Source of the DNA: Paenibacillus prosopidis
GTDB lineage: Bacteria; Bacillota; Bacilli; Paenibacillales; Paenibacillaceae
Assembly (NCBI RefSeq): GCF_003337375.1
Contig: NZ_QPJD01000001.1
Span: 372,001-436,000, forward strand
Length of the DNA stretch: 64,000 nucleotides
Reading direction: 5' to 3'
The notes beneath the pieces were generated by a model. It was given only the letters and a program-made list of their open reading frames with translations, was not told the DNA's origin and searched no databases. Of this stretch, positions 35,629 through 45,136 are shown in pieces. The first letter of the stretch is position 1, and every line of letters begins with the position of its first letter. The position numbers and the translations under genes are program-made.

Positions 35629-37053
35629 ATGTCAACAACAACAGCTAAACAGTTTTGGTTCGTCGTAGGTTCGCAGCATTTGTACGGGGAAGAAGCGCTC
35701 GCTGAAGTAAAAGCCCATGCTCAGACGATGACTGATGCCTTGAATAATAGCGGAGTGCTCCCTTATCCGCTTGTCTTGCAGGATCTGGCTGTCAGCGCGG
35801 ACAAAATTACAAGCATCATGAAAGAGGTCAACTATCGCGATGAAGTGGCGGGTGTCATTACATGGATGCATACGTTCTCGCCTGCGAAAATGTGGATTCG
35901 CGGTACGAAATTGCTGCAGAAGCCTCTGCTTCACTTAGCAACCCAGTTCAATGAAAGCATTCCTTGGGCAACGATCGACATGGACTTCATGAACCTGAAC
36001 CAGGCCGCTCACGGCGACCGCGAATACGGCTTCATCAATGCCCGTCTGAAGAAACAAAACAAAATCGTCGTAGGCTACTGGGAACGTTCGGAAGTGCAGC
36101 AGCAAATTGCGGATTGGATGGACGTAGCGGTTGCTTATAACGAAAGCTTCAACATCAAAGTGGCCCGTTTCGGCGACAACATGCGCAACGTTGGCGTAAC
36201 GGAAGGCGATAAAGTCGAGGCCCAAATTCAGTTCGGATGGACCGTGGACTATTACGGCATCGGCGACCTCGTGCAATACGTGAATGCCGTTACGGAGCAG
36301 GAAATCGATGATCTGATGGGCCAATATGCGGAGCTCTACGATTTCGATTACGGCACGAACAGCAAAGAAGCCTGGGAAGCCAGTGTCAGAGTCCAAGCAA
36401 GCTATGAAATCGCCCTCAAACGTTTCTTCGACGAGAAAGGTTATAATGCCTTCACGACGAACTTCGAAGATTTGCATGGAATGAAACAGCTTCCTGGTCT
36501 TGCCGTCCAACGTCTGATGGCGCAGGGCTACGGCTTTGCCGGCGAGGGCGACTGGAAGACCGCCGCGCTCGATCGCTTGATGAAAGTGATGAGCCGCAAT
36601 CAAAACACGGGCTTTATGGAGGATTACACCTACGAGATGGCGGCCGGTCAGGAAGCCATCCTGCAATCTCATATGCTCGAGGTAGATCCGTCCTTGGCAA
36701 GCAACAAGCCGAAAATCATTGTTTCCCCGCTCGGAATCGGCGGTAAAGAAGATCCGGCGCGTCTGGTATTTGACGGCAAAGCCGGCGAAGGCGTCGTCGT
36801 ATCCATGGCTGACTTCGGCACTCATTATAAATTGCTGATTAACGAGGTTTCCGCATTCGAACCGACGGTTCCGGCTCCTAACCTTCCTGTCGCTCGCGTC
36901 CTGTGGACGGTTAAGCCGAACTTCCAGGATGGAGTGAAAGCTTGGATCGAGAATGGCGGCGGCCACCATACCGTCGTTTCCTTGAACCTGACGACAGACC
37001 AAATCGTAACCTACGCCAAGCTGGTTAACTTGGAATACGTCGTTATTAAGTAA
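35629..37053 (+). CDS. araA: L-arabinose isomerase
   Basis: 474 aa, typical of Ara[13 protein letters not shown] at the N-terminus, [32 protein letters not shown], and metal-site regions including [24 protein letters not shown] and ENGGGHHTV. It converts L-arabinose to L-ribulose. The start is the ATG at 35629 behind AGAGGATGAT, 42 bp after araD. Last gene before a terminator. A 47-bp scrap of this gene recurs at 58280. Confidence 0.96.
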   Translation: MSTTTAKQFWFVVGSQHLYGEEALAEVKAHAQTMTDALNNSGVLPYPLVLQDLAVSADKITSIMKEVNYRDEVAGVITWMHTFSPAKMWIRGTKLLQKPLLHLATQFNESIPWATIDMDFMNLNQAAHGDREYGFINARLKKQNKIVVGYWERSEVQQQIADWMDVAVAYNESFNIKVARFGDNMRNVGVTEGDKVEAQIQFGWTVDYYGIGDLVQYVNAVTEQEIDDLMGQYAELYDFDYGTNSKEAWEASVRVQASYEIALKRFFDEKGYNAFTTNFEDLHGMKQLPGLAVQRLMAQGYGFAGEGDWKTAALDRLMKVMSRNQNTGFMEDYTYEMAAGQEAILQSHMLEVDPSLASNKPKIIVSPLGIGGKEDPARLVFDGKAGEGVVVSMADFGTHYKLLINEVSAFEPTVPAPNLPVARVLWTVKPNFQDGVKAWIENGGGHHTVVSLNLTTDQIVTYAKLVNLEYVVIK

Positions 37054-37161
37054 ACCATACTTGAGGGAAAAGCAGGCGAACCTTAAGACAATCGCGGGGT
37101 TCAGCACCTGATGGCGGATTCCGAGCTGGACAGGTGACGTGGCCGCTTCCTTGAGCAAATT

Positions 37162-37224
37162 GCAAAAACCGTTTCTTTCGTAAATGGGTGATCGCACGCC
37201 TGTTTACGAAGAAACGGTTTTTTT
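37162..37224 (+). terminator. ara operon terminator
   Basis: ACCGTTTCTTTCGTAAA and TTTACGAAGAAACGGT enclose a 19-base loop and are followed by a T-run. The 68 bp from 37157 recur almost unchanged at about 58325. Confidence 0.88.
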
Positions 37225-37367
37225 ATTGGCTAATGGGGGGCGTTTCACGTGTTGTATTTCACCATCCGGATGAGAAGACCTAATATCCCCCAGCAGTTGC
37301 AATACTAGTTTAGTTTAACTCTCCTCTTTAAGTCCGATACGAAAAGTTTCGTAGGCGGTCTGTTCAT

Positions 37368-38207
37368 TCATTTAGTATTGAGGAAGTGAATCAAAGCGGT
37401 ATTGAATTCTTCAGGGTGAGTCGCGTTCAAACCATGCGGTCCACCTTCAATTACGACGAGTTGACTGCCTACAACAGCTTCGTGGGAAAGTTGACCGCTT
37501 ACCTCAAGCGTCACAATCGCATCGGAATCGCCATGGATAACAAGCAATGGGATATCAAATTTCGCCAAATCGCCACGGAAATCCGTCCGGCCGAAGGCAT
37601 CAGTACAATCCAGCGTCCCCTTTGGCGAAGCATAAGAAGCAATATTAAGATTATAAGCACGGAAGGACTCGCTGACCAGGTCTGTTCTATCCCCTGCTTT
37701 AAAGAAATTGTGAGTGAAGCCGTCAAGGAAGGCGACACGGTCTTTTTTCAACCCGTCTTGGAAGCCCTTAATGGTGGCTTCATCCAGACCGCCTTCCGGA
37801 TGCTCGGCAGATTTATAAAAGAACGGCGGAACCGCAGCAGCCAACACGGCTTTTTTGACACGGCTTGTTCCGTATGTGCCAACGTAACGGGCAACCTCTC
37901 CGCCACCCATCGAAAATCCGACCAGTGTCACGTCCTTAAGGTCCAGATGCTCAATTAGCTTATGGAGATCCATTGCAAACGTATCATAGTCGTAACCGTT
38001 CCACGGTTGGGAGGATTGTCCGAATCCGCGGCGGTCATAGGTAATCACGCGGTAACCTGCATCGATGAGCGCTGGAACTTGACTCTCCCACGAGCGCCCG
38101 CTTAGTGGCCAGCCATGGATCAAAACTACAGGTTTGCCTTCGCCAACATCCTCAAAATACAATTCAATGGGTTGCCCGTTTTCTGTTCCGACTGTTAATT
38201 TAGCCAT
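37368..38207 (-). CDS. Alpha/beta hydrolase, chloroperoxidase/esterase type
   Basis: 279 aa. VVLIHGWPLSGRSWE, TYDRRGFGQSSQP, nucleophile elbow GFSMGGGEV, acid in IHGDSDAIV and His in GGPHGLNATH complete the triad. It is closest in pattern to cofactor-free non-heme chloroperoxidase/arylesterase proteins. The substrate is unknown. AGGAAGTGAAG precedes the ATG. The isochorismatase-like gene lies 38 bp upstream on the same strand, probably in one operon. Confidence 0.9.
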   Translation of the reverse strand: MAKLTVGTENGQPIELYFEDVGEGKPVVLIHGWPLSGRSWESQVPALIDAGYRVITYDRRGFGQSSQPWNGYDYDTFAMDLHKLIEHLDLKDVTLVGFSMGGGEVARYVGTYGTSRVKKAVLAAAVPPFFYKSAEHPEGGLDEATIKGFQDGLKKDRVAFLDGFTHNFFKAGDRTDLVSESFRAYNLNIASYASPKGTLDCTDAFGRTDFRGDLAKFDIPLLVIHGDSDAIVTLEVSGQLSHEAVVGSQLVVIEGGPHGLNATHPEEFNTALIHFLNTK

Positions 38208-38245
38208 GCTTTATACTTCACTTCCTGTCTCTTTTGGGATGAATA

Positions 38246-38881
38246 TTACTCGTGGCCACCAAACATCGTTTGAGCATAAACAATACCCGTACCGTAGGCA
38301 CCACCGTGTTGCATAGCAATCTCCAAGACTGCATCATATGTTTCTTGATGTGCCCAATCGCGCTGATACTCAAGAAGAACAGACATCCAAGTAACGGGAA
38401 TTGCTCCCGCTTGTATCATGCGTTGAACGGCCATGTCATGTGCTTCCGTGGTAGTCCCACCTGAAGCGTCCGTTACAATGTATACTTCATATCCATCTTT
38501 GATGGCTGAAACTGTAGGGAAAGCAAGACAAACTTCCGTCCAAAGAGCTGCCATAATCAGCTTCTTGCGACCTGTTTGTTTCACAGCTGACACGAAGCTT
38601 TCGTCTTCCCAAGAGTTCATGTTTGTACGGTCAATCGGTTTTTGATTAGGAAAAACGTCTTGAATATGCGGATGAATAGGACCTGAAAATGATTCAGCAG
38701 CAACAGTTGTAAGAATGATTGGTGCATTGAAAACTTTAGCCGTTTTTGCAAGTGCAACCGTATTGCTAATGATAGTTTGGCGATCAGCACTTTGCACACC
38801 AAAGAGCATTTGAGGCTGGTGGTCTACAAGAATAATAGCTGAGTTTTCAGCCGTAAGTAAATCGGACTTTCCATTAAACAT
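38246..38881 (-). CDS. Isochorismatase-like hydrolase (YcaC type)
   Basis: 211 aa cysteine hydrolase. Catalytic Asp in ILVDHQPQMLFG, Lys-containing segment AKTAKVFNAPIILTT, and nucleophile Cys in LWTEVCLAFP; TDASGGTTTEAHDMA is typical of YcaC-like proteins. Two further versions lie at 48988 (broken) and 49216 (with signal peptide). The substrate is not known for the family. It is divergent from the XapX operon. Confidence 0.9.
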   Translation of the reverse strand: MFNGKSDLLTAENSAIILVDHQPQMLFGVQSADRQTIISNTVALAKTAKVFNAPIILTTVAAESFSGPIHPHIQDVFPNQKPIDRTNMNSWEDESFVSAVKQTGRKKLIMAALWTEVCLAFPTVSAIKDGYEVYIVTDASGGTTTEAHDMAVQRMIQAGAIPVTWMSVLLEYQRDWAHQETYDAVLEIAMQHGGAYGTGIVYAQTMFGGHE

Positions 38882-39174
38882 ACAATAATCCCCGCTTCCC
38901 CTATTTTATTGCCACAGGTCCATAAAATCGTAAATCCTGCTGCATGTATTCAGTCTATTGAAATGTAATTGTGCAAACAATCTTCATTTTTCTATATAAT
39001 GCATAGCGAAAAACTATACATATCAAAAGTTTTATAAATTATTTGTATAAGCAATTCCTATGGCTGTTATAGAGAAAGCCTTATTGCTAGTAAGAATGCT
39101 GATTTATAAACTTATGAATAGAAGGCTAGCTTGTAAGAACAAAACAATTGAAAGGATTGAAGGAGGATATGAAT

Positions 39175-39348
39175 ATGTGGGGCACTATGTTTATAGCTTT
39201 AGCTACTGGTATTGTAATTGGCGTTGTTTTTCAATCGTTTCGGATCCCCTCTCCTGCACCGCCTTTTTTGGGACTGATTGGTCTCCTTGGTATGTTTTTA
39301 GGGCAGAGGTTGATTCCATGGATAAAACTTTGGTTTAGCCACAACTAA
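39175..39348 (+). CDS. XapX-domain small membrane protein
   Basis: 57 aa. Two helices with ATGIVIGVVFQSFRIPSPAPP and FLGLIGLLGMFLGQR, the XapX/DUF1427 signature. AGGAGG at 39161-39166 suits the ATG at 39175 (8 nt) better than the ATG at 39169. First gene before the amidohydrolase. Function unknown. Confidence 0.82.
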   Translation: MWGTMFIALATGIVIGVVFQSFRIPSPAPPFLGLIGLLGMFLGQRLIPWIKLWFSHN

Positions 39349-39380
39349 ACACAAAAAAAATTTTAAAGGAGAACTAAATC

Positions 39381-41213
39381 ATGTCTGAGAAAACAAAAGT
39401 AGATGAAGCTAGTTTAGTTGTTCATAATGCCAGTATCGTAACGATGGACGATTCAAAACCTACAGCATCAGCAGTTGCAGTTAAGGATGGCAAAGTCCTG
39501 GCTGTGGGAGAAGATGCCGAAATCATGAAATATGTTGGATCATCCACACAGGTTGTAAACGCAAACAAACGAATGTTAATACCGGGTTTAAACGATTCCC
39601 ATATTCATCTCATTCGAGGTGGTCTCAACTATAACCTCGAGCTTCGCTGGGATGGGGTGCCATCAGTAGCGGATGCATTGCGTATGTTGAAAAAGCAGGT
39701 AGATCGTACGCCAGCACCTCATTGGGTCCGTGTTGTAGGCGGATGGACAGAGTTTCAATTCCTGGAACGCAGAATGCCAACACTAGATGAAATCAATCGA
39801 ATTGCTCCAGAAACCCCCGTTTTTATCCTCAATCTTTACCGTCAAGCTTTTTTGAACAAAGCTGCCTTGCGAGTAATCGGGTATTCAAAAGATACGCCTA
39901 ATCCACCTGGCGGAGAAATCCAAAGGGATAGCCATGGCAATCCTACAGGAATGCTCATCGCTCGACCTAATGCAACTATTTTGTATGCCACCTTAGCTAA
40001 AGGGCCAAAGCTTTCATACGAAGACCAACTGAATTCAACTCGGCTTTTTATGAGGGAATTGAATCGATTTGGAGTCACAAGCGTTATTGACGCCGGCGGG
40101 GGCTTTCAGAATTATCCCGATGACTATCAAGTGTTTGATGAACTTGATAGACGTGAAGAAATTACGGTTCGCACTGCGTATAATTTATTCACTCAGCATC
40201 CCAAGAATGAATTGAGTGATTTTAAAGCATGGACAGCGACATCACAGCCTTATACGGGAAGTTCCTACTATCGCCATAACGGTGCCGGTGAAATGCTTGT
40301 TTATAGTGCAGCAGACTTCGAAGATTTTGTCGAACCCCGTCCGGAACTTCCAGCCGTATTAGAAGACGAACTATTCGAAGTAACTCAGCATCTCGTTCAA
40401 CAACGCTGGCCATTTCGTCTTCATGCAACTTATGGAGAATCAATAACTCGCTTTCTCGATGTATTTGAGCGAGTGAATAAAGATGTTCCATTTAAAGACT
40501 TACGCTGGATTCTGGATCATGCCGAAACGATCCAAGAGAAAGATTTGGAGCGCGTCGTCGCATTAGGTGGTTCGATCGCGGTTCAAAGTCGAATGGCTTT
40601 CCAGGGTGAATATTTCGTTGATAAATATGGGGCAAAAGCAGCTGAAAACGCTCCTCCAATAGTCAAAATGCTTACGGCTGGGTTACGTGTTGGTGTGGGT
40701 ACAGATGCGACCAGGGTTGCAAGTTATAATCCTTGGGTGGCCCTATACTGGCTAGTGACAGGCAAAACACTGGGAGGGTTAAGCCTGTATCCTGCTTCAA
40801 ATCGTGTAGAGAGACACCAGGCACTTCGGATGTATACTACGGGGAATGCATGGTTTTCAAAGGAAGAAGATGTGAAAGGGCAAATCAAGAAAGGTCATTA
40901 CGCTGATTTTACAATTCTTTCTGAGAATTTCTTCAGTGTATCCGAAGAAAATATTAAAAAAATCGAATCTGTCTTTACAGTTGTAGGCGGTAAGATTGTC
41001 TACGGTGCTTCCGAATTTCAATCTTTGTCACCAGCAGCTCCCAAAGCAAGTCCAGACTGGTCTCCGCATAATGTCTTTGGAGGCTATTACAATGGGACCA
41101 ATTATGGGGGCGGTGGACCAGGCACCCATAGACCTCAACAGGCCCATCTTCATCATAGGTGTAACCATCATCATGGCAGCGGCTTCTGTGACTTGGATTG
41201 CTTTGTCTTCTAA
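39381..41213 (+). CDS. YtcJ-like amidohydrolase with His/Cys-rich tail
   Basis: 610 aa Amidohydro_3 protein. An N-terminal composite domain (IVTMDDSKPTASAVAVKDGKV) is followed by the metal motif GLNDSHIHLIRGG, then HATYGES, LDHAETIQ and VGVGTDATRVASYNPW. The C-terminal ~30 residues are glycine-, histidine- and cysteine-rich (HRPQQAHLHHRCNHHHG ... CDLDCFVF), suggesting an extra metal site. AAAGGAG precedes the ATG. Between a XapX gene and a CDGSH gene. The substrate, presumably an amide or cyclic amide, is unknown. Confidence 0.88.
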   Translation: MSEKTKVDEASLVVHNASIVTMDDSKPTASAVAVKDGKVLAVGEDAEIMKYVGSSTQVVNANKRMLIPGLNDSHIHLIRGGLNYNLELRWDGVPSVADALRMLKKQVDRTPAPHWVRVVGGWTEFQFLERRMPTLDEINRIAPETPVFILNLYRQAFLNKAALRVIGYSKDTPNPPGGEIQRDSHGNPTGMLIARPNATILYATLAKGPKLSYEDQLNSTRLFMRELNRFGVTSVIDAGGGFQNYPDDYQVFDELDRREEITVRTAYNLFTQHPKNELSDFKAWTATSQPYTGSSYYRHNGAGEMLVYSAADFEDFVEPRPELPAVLEDELFEVTQHLVQQRWPFRLHATYGESITRFLDVFERVNKDVPFKDLRWILDHAETIQEKDLERVVALGGSIAVQSRMAFQGEYFVDKYGAKAAENAPPIVKMLTAGLRVGVGTDATRVASYNPWVALYWLVTGKTLGGLSLYPASNRVERHQALRMYTTGNAWFSKEEDVKGQIKKGHYADFTILSENFFSVSEENIKKIESVFTVVGGKIVYGASEFQSLSPAAPKASPDWSPHNVFGGYYNGTNYGGGGPGTHRPQQAHLHHRCNHHHGSGFCDLDCFVF

Positions 41214-41244
41214 CTAAAATAACCTAGAGGCAGGTGAGATCATC

Positions 41245-41439
41245 ATGTCCGATGTTATGATCAAAGTTAACGATAATGGACCATTACGAATAACAGGCAA
41301 AGTAGAAATGGTGGATTCGTTGGGTAACCGTTTCGAGACAAAGGAGAGCTTTATCCTTTGTCGGTGCGGATTATCAAATCAAAAGCCTTTCTGTGACTTA
41401 ACTCACAAGGGTAAATTCGAAAGCGCACCACGTGCTTGA
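41245..41439 (+). CDS. CDGSH iron-sulfur domain protein
   Basis: 64 aa. The 2Fe-2S-binding C-x-C-x8-C-x3-H pattern is complete: C39, C41, C50 and H54 in CRCGLSNQKPFCDLTHKGKF. GAGGCAGGTGAG precedes the ATG. 31 bp after the amidohydrolase, probably the last gene of that operon. Probably an electron-transfer or redox-sensing partner. Confidence 0.92.
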   Translation: MSDVMIKVNDNGPLRITGKVEMVDSLGNRFETKESFILCRCGLSNQKPFCDLTHKGKFESAPRA

Positions 41440-41634
41440 TTGATGACGAGGTCAATATGAGGGACACGGGTGGTGTATAGCTGAAAAATCCCGAAAATCA
41501 ATCCCTCGTGCTTCAAACAAAACTGTTATATAAACCAAGGGGCTGTCCACTCTTTGTCATTTCTATCGATTATTGTTTTTGCGTTGCCTGTTGTGAGGAC
41601 TGTCCTTTAAAGCCCTCTTGTACAAACGATCCTG

Positions 41635-41665
41635 CTTCTAGGCTTGCCTAAGGCAAGCCTAGAAG
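41635..41665. terminator. Perfect 14-bp hairpin after the CDGSH gene
   Basis: CTTCTAGGCTTGCC (41635-41648) / GGCAAGCCTAGAAG (41652-41665) with a TAA loop; GGCTTTTAC follows on the plus strand. Apart from this and the IS-type leader at 41752, the 41440-41791 gap has no gene. Confidence 0.55.
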
Positions 41666-41751
41666 TCGGGAGGCTTTTACTTGCTCATAATCTACTGAAG
41701 AAAGCTGCAATTGACCGAAATCGAAAAGAGGTGTTGCAGGGATACACTGGT

Positions 41752-42092
41752 GACCCATAGACTAGACACTTAGAAAAAAGGTGTTTAGGCTGTGGGTACC
41801 TTTTTGTATACTGGAGTAAGCAGCGGAGGGGATTACATGAGCAAGAAGCATTTTAATGAAGCAGATCGTGAGCACCTCTCAAGGAACAAACACGTGCTCA
41901 GAATTAGCGATAAAGCGATAACCTATTCGGATGAGTTTAAGCAGTTGTTCATAGACCAGTACATAACAGGTAGATCCCCAAGAGAAATATTTGAGGCTAA
42001 TGGATTTGATGTAAGAGTAATTGGAATGAAGCGTGTGAACAGTGCGCTGACCGTTGGAAGAAAGCCTATTGACGTTGCGAATCGCCAAGTCG
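41752..42092 (+). mobile_element. Truncated IS3-family fragment with broken orfA
   Basis: The orfA HTH starts at the ATG at 41837 (GCGGAGGGG upstream). It contains HVLRISDKAITYSDEFKQLF, PREIFEANGFDVRVIGMKRV, the usual IS3/IS150-type orfA N-terminus. At about 42040 one base is missing: the next frame reads EQCADRWKKAY and then hits TGA. The orfB transposase is absent. The inverted repeat ACCCATAG ... CTGTGGGT (41752-41802) is the typical leader stem. It is an inactive IS scrap. Confidence 0.75.
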
Positions 42093-42200
42093 TCATCGCC
42101 ATCCGTCAAATCATTACTCGTTACTTGAAATGCTTGAGCTTCCGGTAAACGTTCAAAGGATTGTTGCCTATAATATTCCTCTCCCTTCTGGGCATTGCCT
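42070..42200 (-). pseudogene. Possible PEBP (YbhB-like) N-terminal scrap
   Basis: One minus-strand frame reads GEEYYRQQSFERLPEAQAFQ followed by VTSNDLTDGDD and LAIRNVN. VTSNDLTDG resembles the start of YbhB/YbcL-type PEBP proteins. It ends at the IS fragment junction and lacks the rest of the fold. Weak evidence, no start codon or ribosome site. Confidence 0.3.
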
Positions 42201-42242
42201 TCCGGCTGCGAGTTCCATTATTTTCTCCCCATCAGGCTCCAG

Positions 42243-43031
42243 TCATAGAGGCGCCGCGCCTTCGGCAATGTGAGCCGTCAAGCCGGTCCGTCCGATTGCG
42301 ATGTCGCTTGCAAGCACATGGCTATCCGGATAATCCCCGCCGTTCTGATGTCGGAACGGAATGGGCTCCTCCTCGAATAGGCGCTCGAGACGCAAGCGCC
42401 AGGCTGCCATCGCCGCGTCTATGTCGGCTGTCGTCATGCGATCGGTTCCGTAGACGGCATGGGTAGGCAACACATCCATTCCGGGGTAGAAGAGGATGCC
42501 GTGAGTAATGGGGAACAGCAATTGCTCCAGCGGTCCATTGATTCCTCGCGGCGAATAATCCTTCTCGGGCCCTCCGGCAGCTACGGACAGCATAGCCCGC
42601 TTCCCCTTTAGAATGCCATCGCCGTAGCGATAGCGATTCCCTTCGCCCTTAAAGCCATATGCGAAACCAAAAGCGAATACCCGTTCTACCCAACCCTTGA
42701 GAATAGCCGGCATGCTGAACCACCACAGAGGAAACTGCAAGATCACCGCGTCGGAAGCAAGAAGCTTCTGTTGCTCCAATGCGACGTCTGCCGTTTGACG
42801 GCCAGTCGAATAGGCGTGCGCTGACTCTTTAATAAAGGATAATCGTTCTGGATTGGCTCGATCCGGGAAGTCGCGCCCATCGAACACGGCCTTCCAGTCC
42901 ATTCCGTACAGATCGGACAACATGACTTCGTGCCCTTGCTCCTGAAGTGTTTGCACAGCCGTCTCAACGAACTGGCTAGTTAACGAAGTGGGCTCGGGGT
43001 GCGCATAAACGATCAATACCTTCTTTGACAT
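42243..43031 (-). CDS. Flavodoxin-fold NAD(P)H quinone reductase
   Basis: 262 aa, Flavodoxin_2 family (NQO1/MdaB/YwrO type): VLIVYAHPEPTSLTSQFVETA at the N-terminus, ILQFPLWWFSMPAILKGWVERVFAFGFAYG, and LSVAAGGPEKDYSPRGING. Two-electron reduction of quinones prevents redox cycling. It is divergent from an HxlR regulator, which is the usual arrangement for a quinone- or aldehyde-responsive gene. Confidence 0.92.
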   Translation of the reverse strand: MSKKVLIVYAHPEPTSLTSQFVETAVQTLQEQGHEVMLSDLYGMDWKAVFDGRDFPDRANPERLSFIKESAHAYSTGRQTADVALEQQKLLASDAVILQFPLWWFSMPAILKGWVERVFAFGFAYGFKGEGNRYRYGDGILKGKRAMLSVAAGGPEKDYSPRGINGPLEQLLFPITHGILFYPGMDVLPTHAVYGTDRMTTADIDAAMAAWRLRLERLFEEEPIPFRHQNGGDYPDSHVLASDIAIGRTGLTAHIAEGAAPL

Positions 43032-43171
43032 GACTCCACTCTCCCTTTGTATTGGCTTACGACGCTTAATTAGCCGTATGAGTGTTATACTAAAATGTAT
43101 ATTGAATTTAGTAAAGTACGCATAATTTTATAATATAGTATTAAAAATCAAACTAATGGAGGGTCTTAGCT

Positions 43172-43564
43172 ATGGTAGATCGCAAAAACAAGCTCGAACC
43201 GAAAGTGGAAGTGTGTCCTGTCGAAACAACTTTGGATGTCATCGGGGGCAAATGGAAAGCGATCATTCTGTTTCATCTTATCGATGGCCCGAAGAGATTC
43301 AATGAATTCCGGCGGCTCTATCCGGGAATGACGCAATTTATGCTTACTTTGCAGCTCCGCGAGCTTGAACGGTATGGCATTATTCACCGCGAAGTTTATA
43401 AACAGGTGCCCCCTAAAGTGGAATACTCGCTGACTGAATTCGGATTGACGTTGAAGCCGATCATCCTTGATATGAAGAAGTGGGGAATAACCTACAAGAA
43501 CAGAGTTGACGATATACGGCTGCAAACGGCAGTACAGGAGAAAGGGGAGAAAGAAGACCAATAA
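43172..43564 (+). CDS. HxlR-family regulator
   Basis: 130 aa winged helix: CPVETTLDVIGGKWKAIILFHLIDGPKRFNEFRRLYPGMTQFMLTLQLRELERYGIIHREVYKQVPPKVEYSLTEFG, the whole HxlR domain. A Cys near the start is at the position of the redox or aldehyde-sensing Cys of HxlR/QorR/YodB-type proteins. GGAGGG precedes the ATG. Probably controls the divergent quinone reductase. Confidence 0.92.
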   Translation: MVDRKNKLEPKVEVCPVETTLDVIGGKWKAIILFHLIDGPKRFNEFRRLYPGMTQFMLTLQLRELERYGIIHREVYKQVPPKVEYSLTEFGLTLKPIILDMKKWGITYKNRVDDIRLQTAVQEKGEKEDQ

Positions 43565-43597
43565 ACGAAACCCGGAGAAATCCGGACAAAACAAAAA

Positions 43598-43620
43598 GAA
43601 GCCTTGAATACCAAGGCTTC
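43598..43620 (-). terminator. Terminator of the MFS gene
   Basis: GAAGCCTTG (43598-43606) / CAAGGCTTC (43612-43620), followed on the minus strand by TTTTTGTTTT. Confidence 0.8.
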
Positions 43621-43751
43621 TCGGGGATAAGTGGTGCGGACGAGAGGACTCCTGCAACACCTCTTTTTTATTTTGAGAGAGAAATCCCATCAGTAATCTT
43701 CTCTACTTCTGGGACAGCGCCTTTCTACTTATCGTTGTTTCATTTGACTTA

Positions 43752-44990
43752 TCAATGATTTTGAACGTTAGTTTGCTTGTGCTGATTGATCTGGCTAATG
43801 GTATTTTCCTTTTTCTCTAACCGAATATAGAATGGGACAACCGTGCTTAAGAGCAGTAATCCAGCTAACATTACGAAAGTGAACATATGACTAACGGTGT
43901 CGATCAGATAAATGGAGATGATGGGAGCAAGTGAAGCGCCAATGAAAAGCATAAACATATGGAAAGAAAGAGCACTAGCTCTTAACTCACCAGCCAGTGT
44001 ACCGATTAATGATATCAAGGCGGGAAGGGCCATTGCGATGCCAGCAGTAAAAACAATACTCGCCAAGATTAAAAATGCGAGGTTCTCCCAGACGCCAACC
44101 AGACCTAGTCCAATACTGGCCAAAATCAAACCACACCATAGAACATTTTTAACACCAATCTTAGCAACTAACCTCCCATCAAACGGGGAAATGAACATGC
44201 CGATGATACCAACTGCACGAACCCATAGGATTTCCTGATGGCTTAGACCGAAAAGAGAACTGCTTAGATAACTTCCAAGCGTGGAGAAGAACCCGACAAG
44301 TGAAATAAAGAGAGTTGCTGAAATGATATAACAGAGTGGCAACCCTTTTTTCTTGAAAATACCCCCAATGTGCCTAAAGGGAGTGAAGAAGCTGCCTACC
44401 GGTTTCTGGGTTTTATCGTTAGGTATAGATATTGTAATCAAAATAAATGAAACAAAATACACTGGACCAAGGATATAAAATACATAGTTCCAGCTTAGTT
44501 CCAAGACGACGATGCTGCTATAGATCTGTCCTACAATACTGGCCATTAAAAAGGCGGTGCTTATAAAGCCGAGGATCGTTACCCTTTTATTAATTGGGAA
44601 CATCTCTATAGCATAGGCTAACACTGAAGGCGGAAACATGGATGCTGCCAATCCCTGGAGAACCCTTAGCACAATAAGCCATTGAAACTCATCAACCGTT
44701 CCGATAACAAGAGTTGTAGCTGTGAGCAAACATAACCCAGATATCATCATTTTTTTTCGTCCATAGCGATCAGAAAGACCCCCGAACAGGAGTCCTCCAC
44801 CAGCAAAAGCAAAAGAAAAGGCGCTGCCTGCCCAAGCTGCTTTGGATGATGAAATCTGGAATTCGTCCTCAAATACAGAGAGCAGGGGTAATGTTAAATA
44901 AACCGAAGAGACAACAATCAATGAGCAGAAGAATAGAATAAGGGTCATGAGTTTATAACGCGGTGCTATTGACTTCACGGGGTTAATCAA
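43752..44990 (-). CDS. MFS transporter
   Basis: 412 aa with 12 predicted helices. The MFS loop motif FGGLSDRYGRKKMM follows helix 2, and QGLAASMFPPSVLAY and a central basic loop with KPVGSFFTPFRH are visible. YnfM/NarK-like efflux type; substrate unknown. The TTG start lies within the stop codon overlap of a 49-aa upstream frame, with AGGGGG 8 nt before it, so expression is probably coupled. Confidence 0.87.
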   Translation of the reverse strand: MINPVKSIAPRYKLMTLILFFCSLIVVSSVYLTLPLLSVFEDEFQISSSKAAWAGSAFSFAFAGGGLLFGGLSDRYGRKKMMISGLCLLTATTLVIGTVDEFQWLIVLRVLQGLAASMFPPSVLAYAIEMFPINKRVTILGFISTAFLMASIVGQIYSSIVVLELSWNYVFYILGPVYFVSFILITISIPNDKTQKPVGSFFTPFRHIGGIFKKKGLPLCYIISATLFISLVGFFSTLGSYLSSSLFGLSHQEILWVRAVGIIGMFISPFDGRLVAKIGVKNVLWCGLILASIGLGLVGVWENLAFLILASIVFTAGIAMALPALISLIGTLAGELRASALSFHMFMLFIGASLAPIISIYLIDTVSHMFTFVMLAGLLLLSTVVPFYIRLEKKENTISQINQHKQTNVQNH

Positions 44991-45136
44991 AAATGAGCCC
45001 CCTTTTTTTCAGAGAAGTGCCATTTAGCTAGGCGGGATTTTGCAGCTTTGGGAAAACGTAGATAAGTAAATCCGCAAAGGGCCAAAGTTGCCCATCCAAA
45101 AAGATTGGTGTGGGCATGAACGCTAGTCAATCCCAT
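44987..45136 (-). pseudogene. 49-aa fragment resembling oxidase subunit I, coupled to the MFS gene
   Basis: ATG at 45136 behind AGGAGAATTTG. It reads HAHTNLFGWATLALCGFTYL then FPKAAKSRLAKWHF, the pattern of heme-copper oxidase subunit-I-like membrane proteins around a histidine-bearing helix, then a short tail. Only one helix remains. Its TGA (44987-44989) overlaps the TTG start of the MFS gene. It is probably a truncated gene that now acts as a leader. The rest of 45137-45392 shows no gene. Confidence 0.5.

Noticed and set aside
35935..37197. 420-codon open frame antisense to araA
   Set aside because: It is a codon-bias shadow of a certain araA gene, with no ribosome site and no family-like pattern.
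40996..41217. Separate small membrane protein at the 3' end of the amidohydrolase
   Set aside because: It is an alternate frame with one hydrophobic run; the His/Cys-rich reading continues the amidohydrolase without a break and ends in a plausible CFVF tail.
43166..43690. 174-codon frame antisense to the HxlR gene
   Set aside because: It crosses a terminator and shadows a clear HxlR domain.
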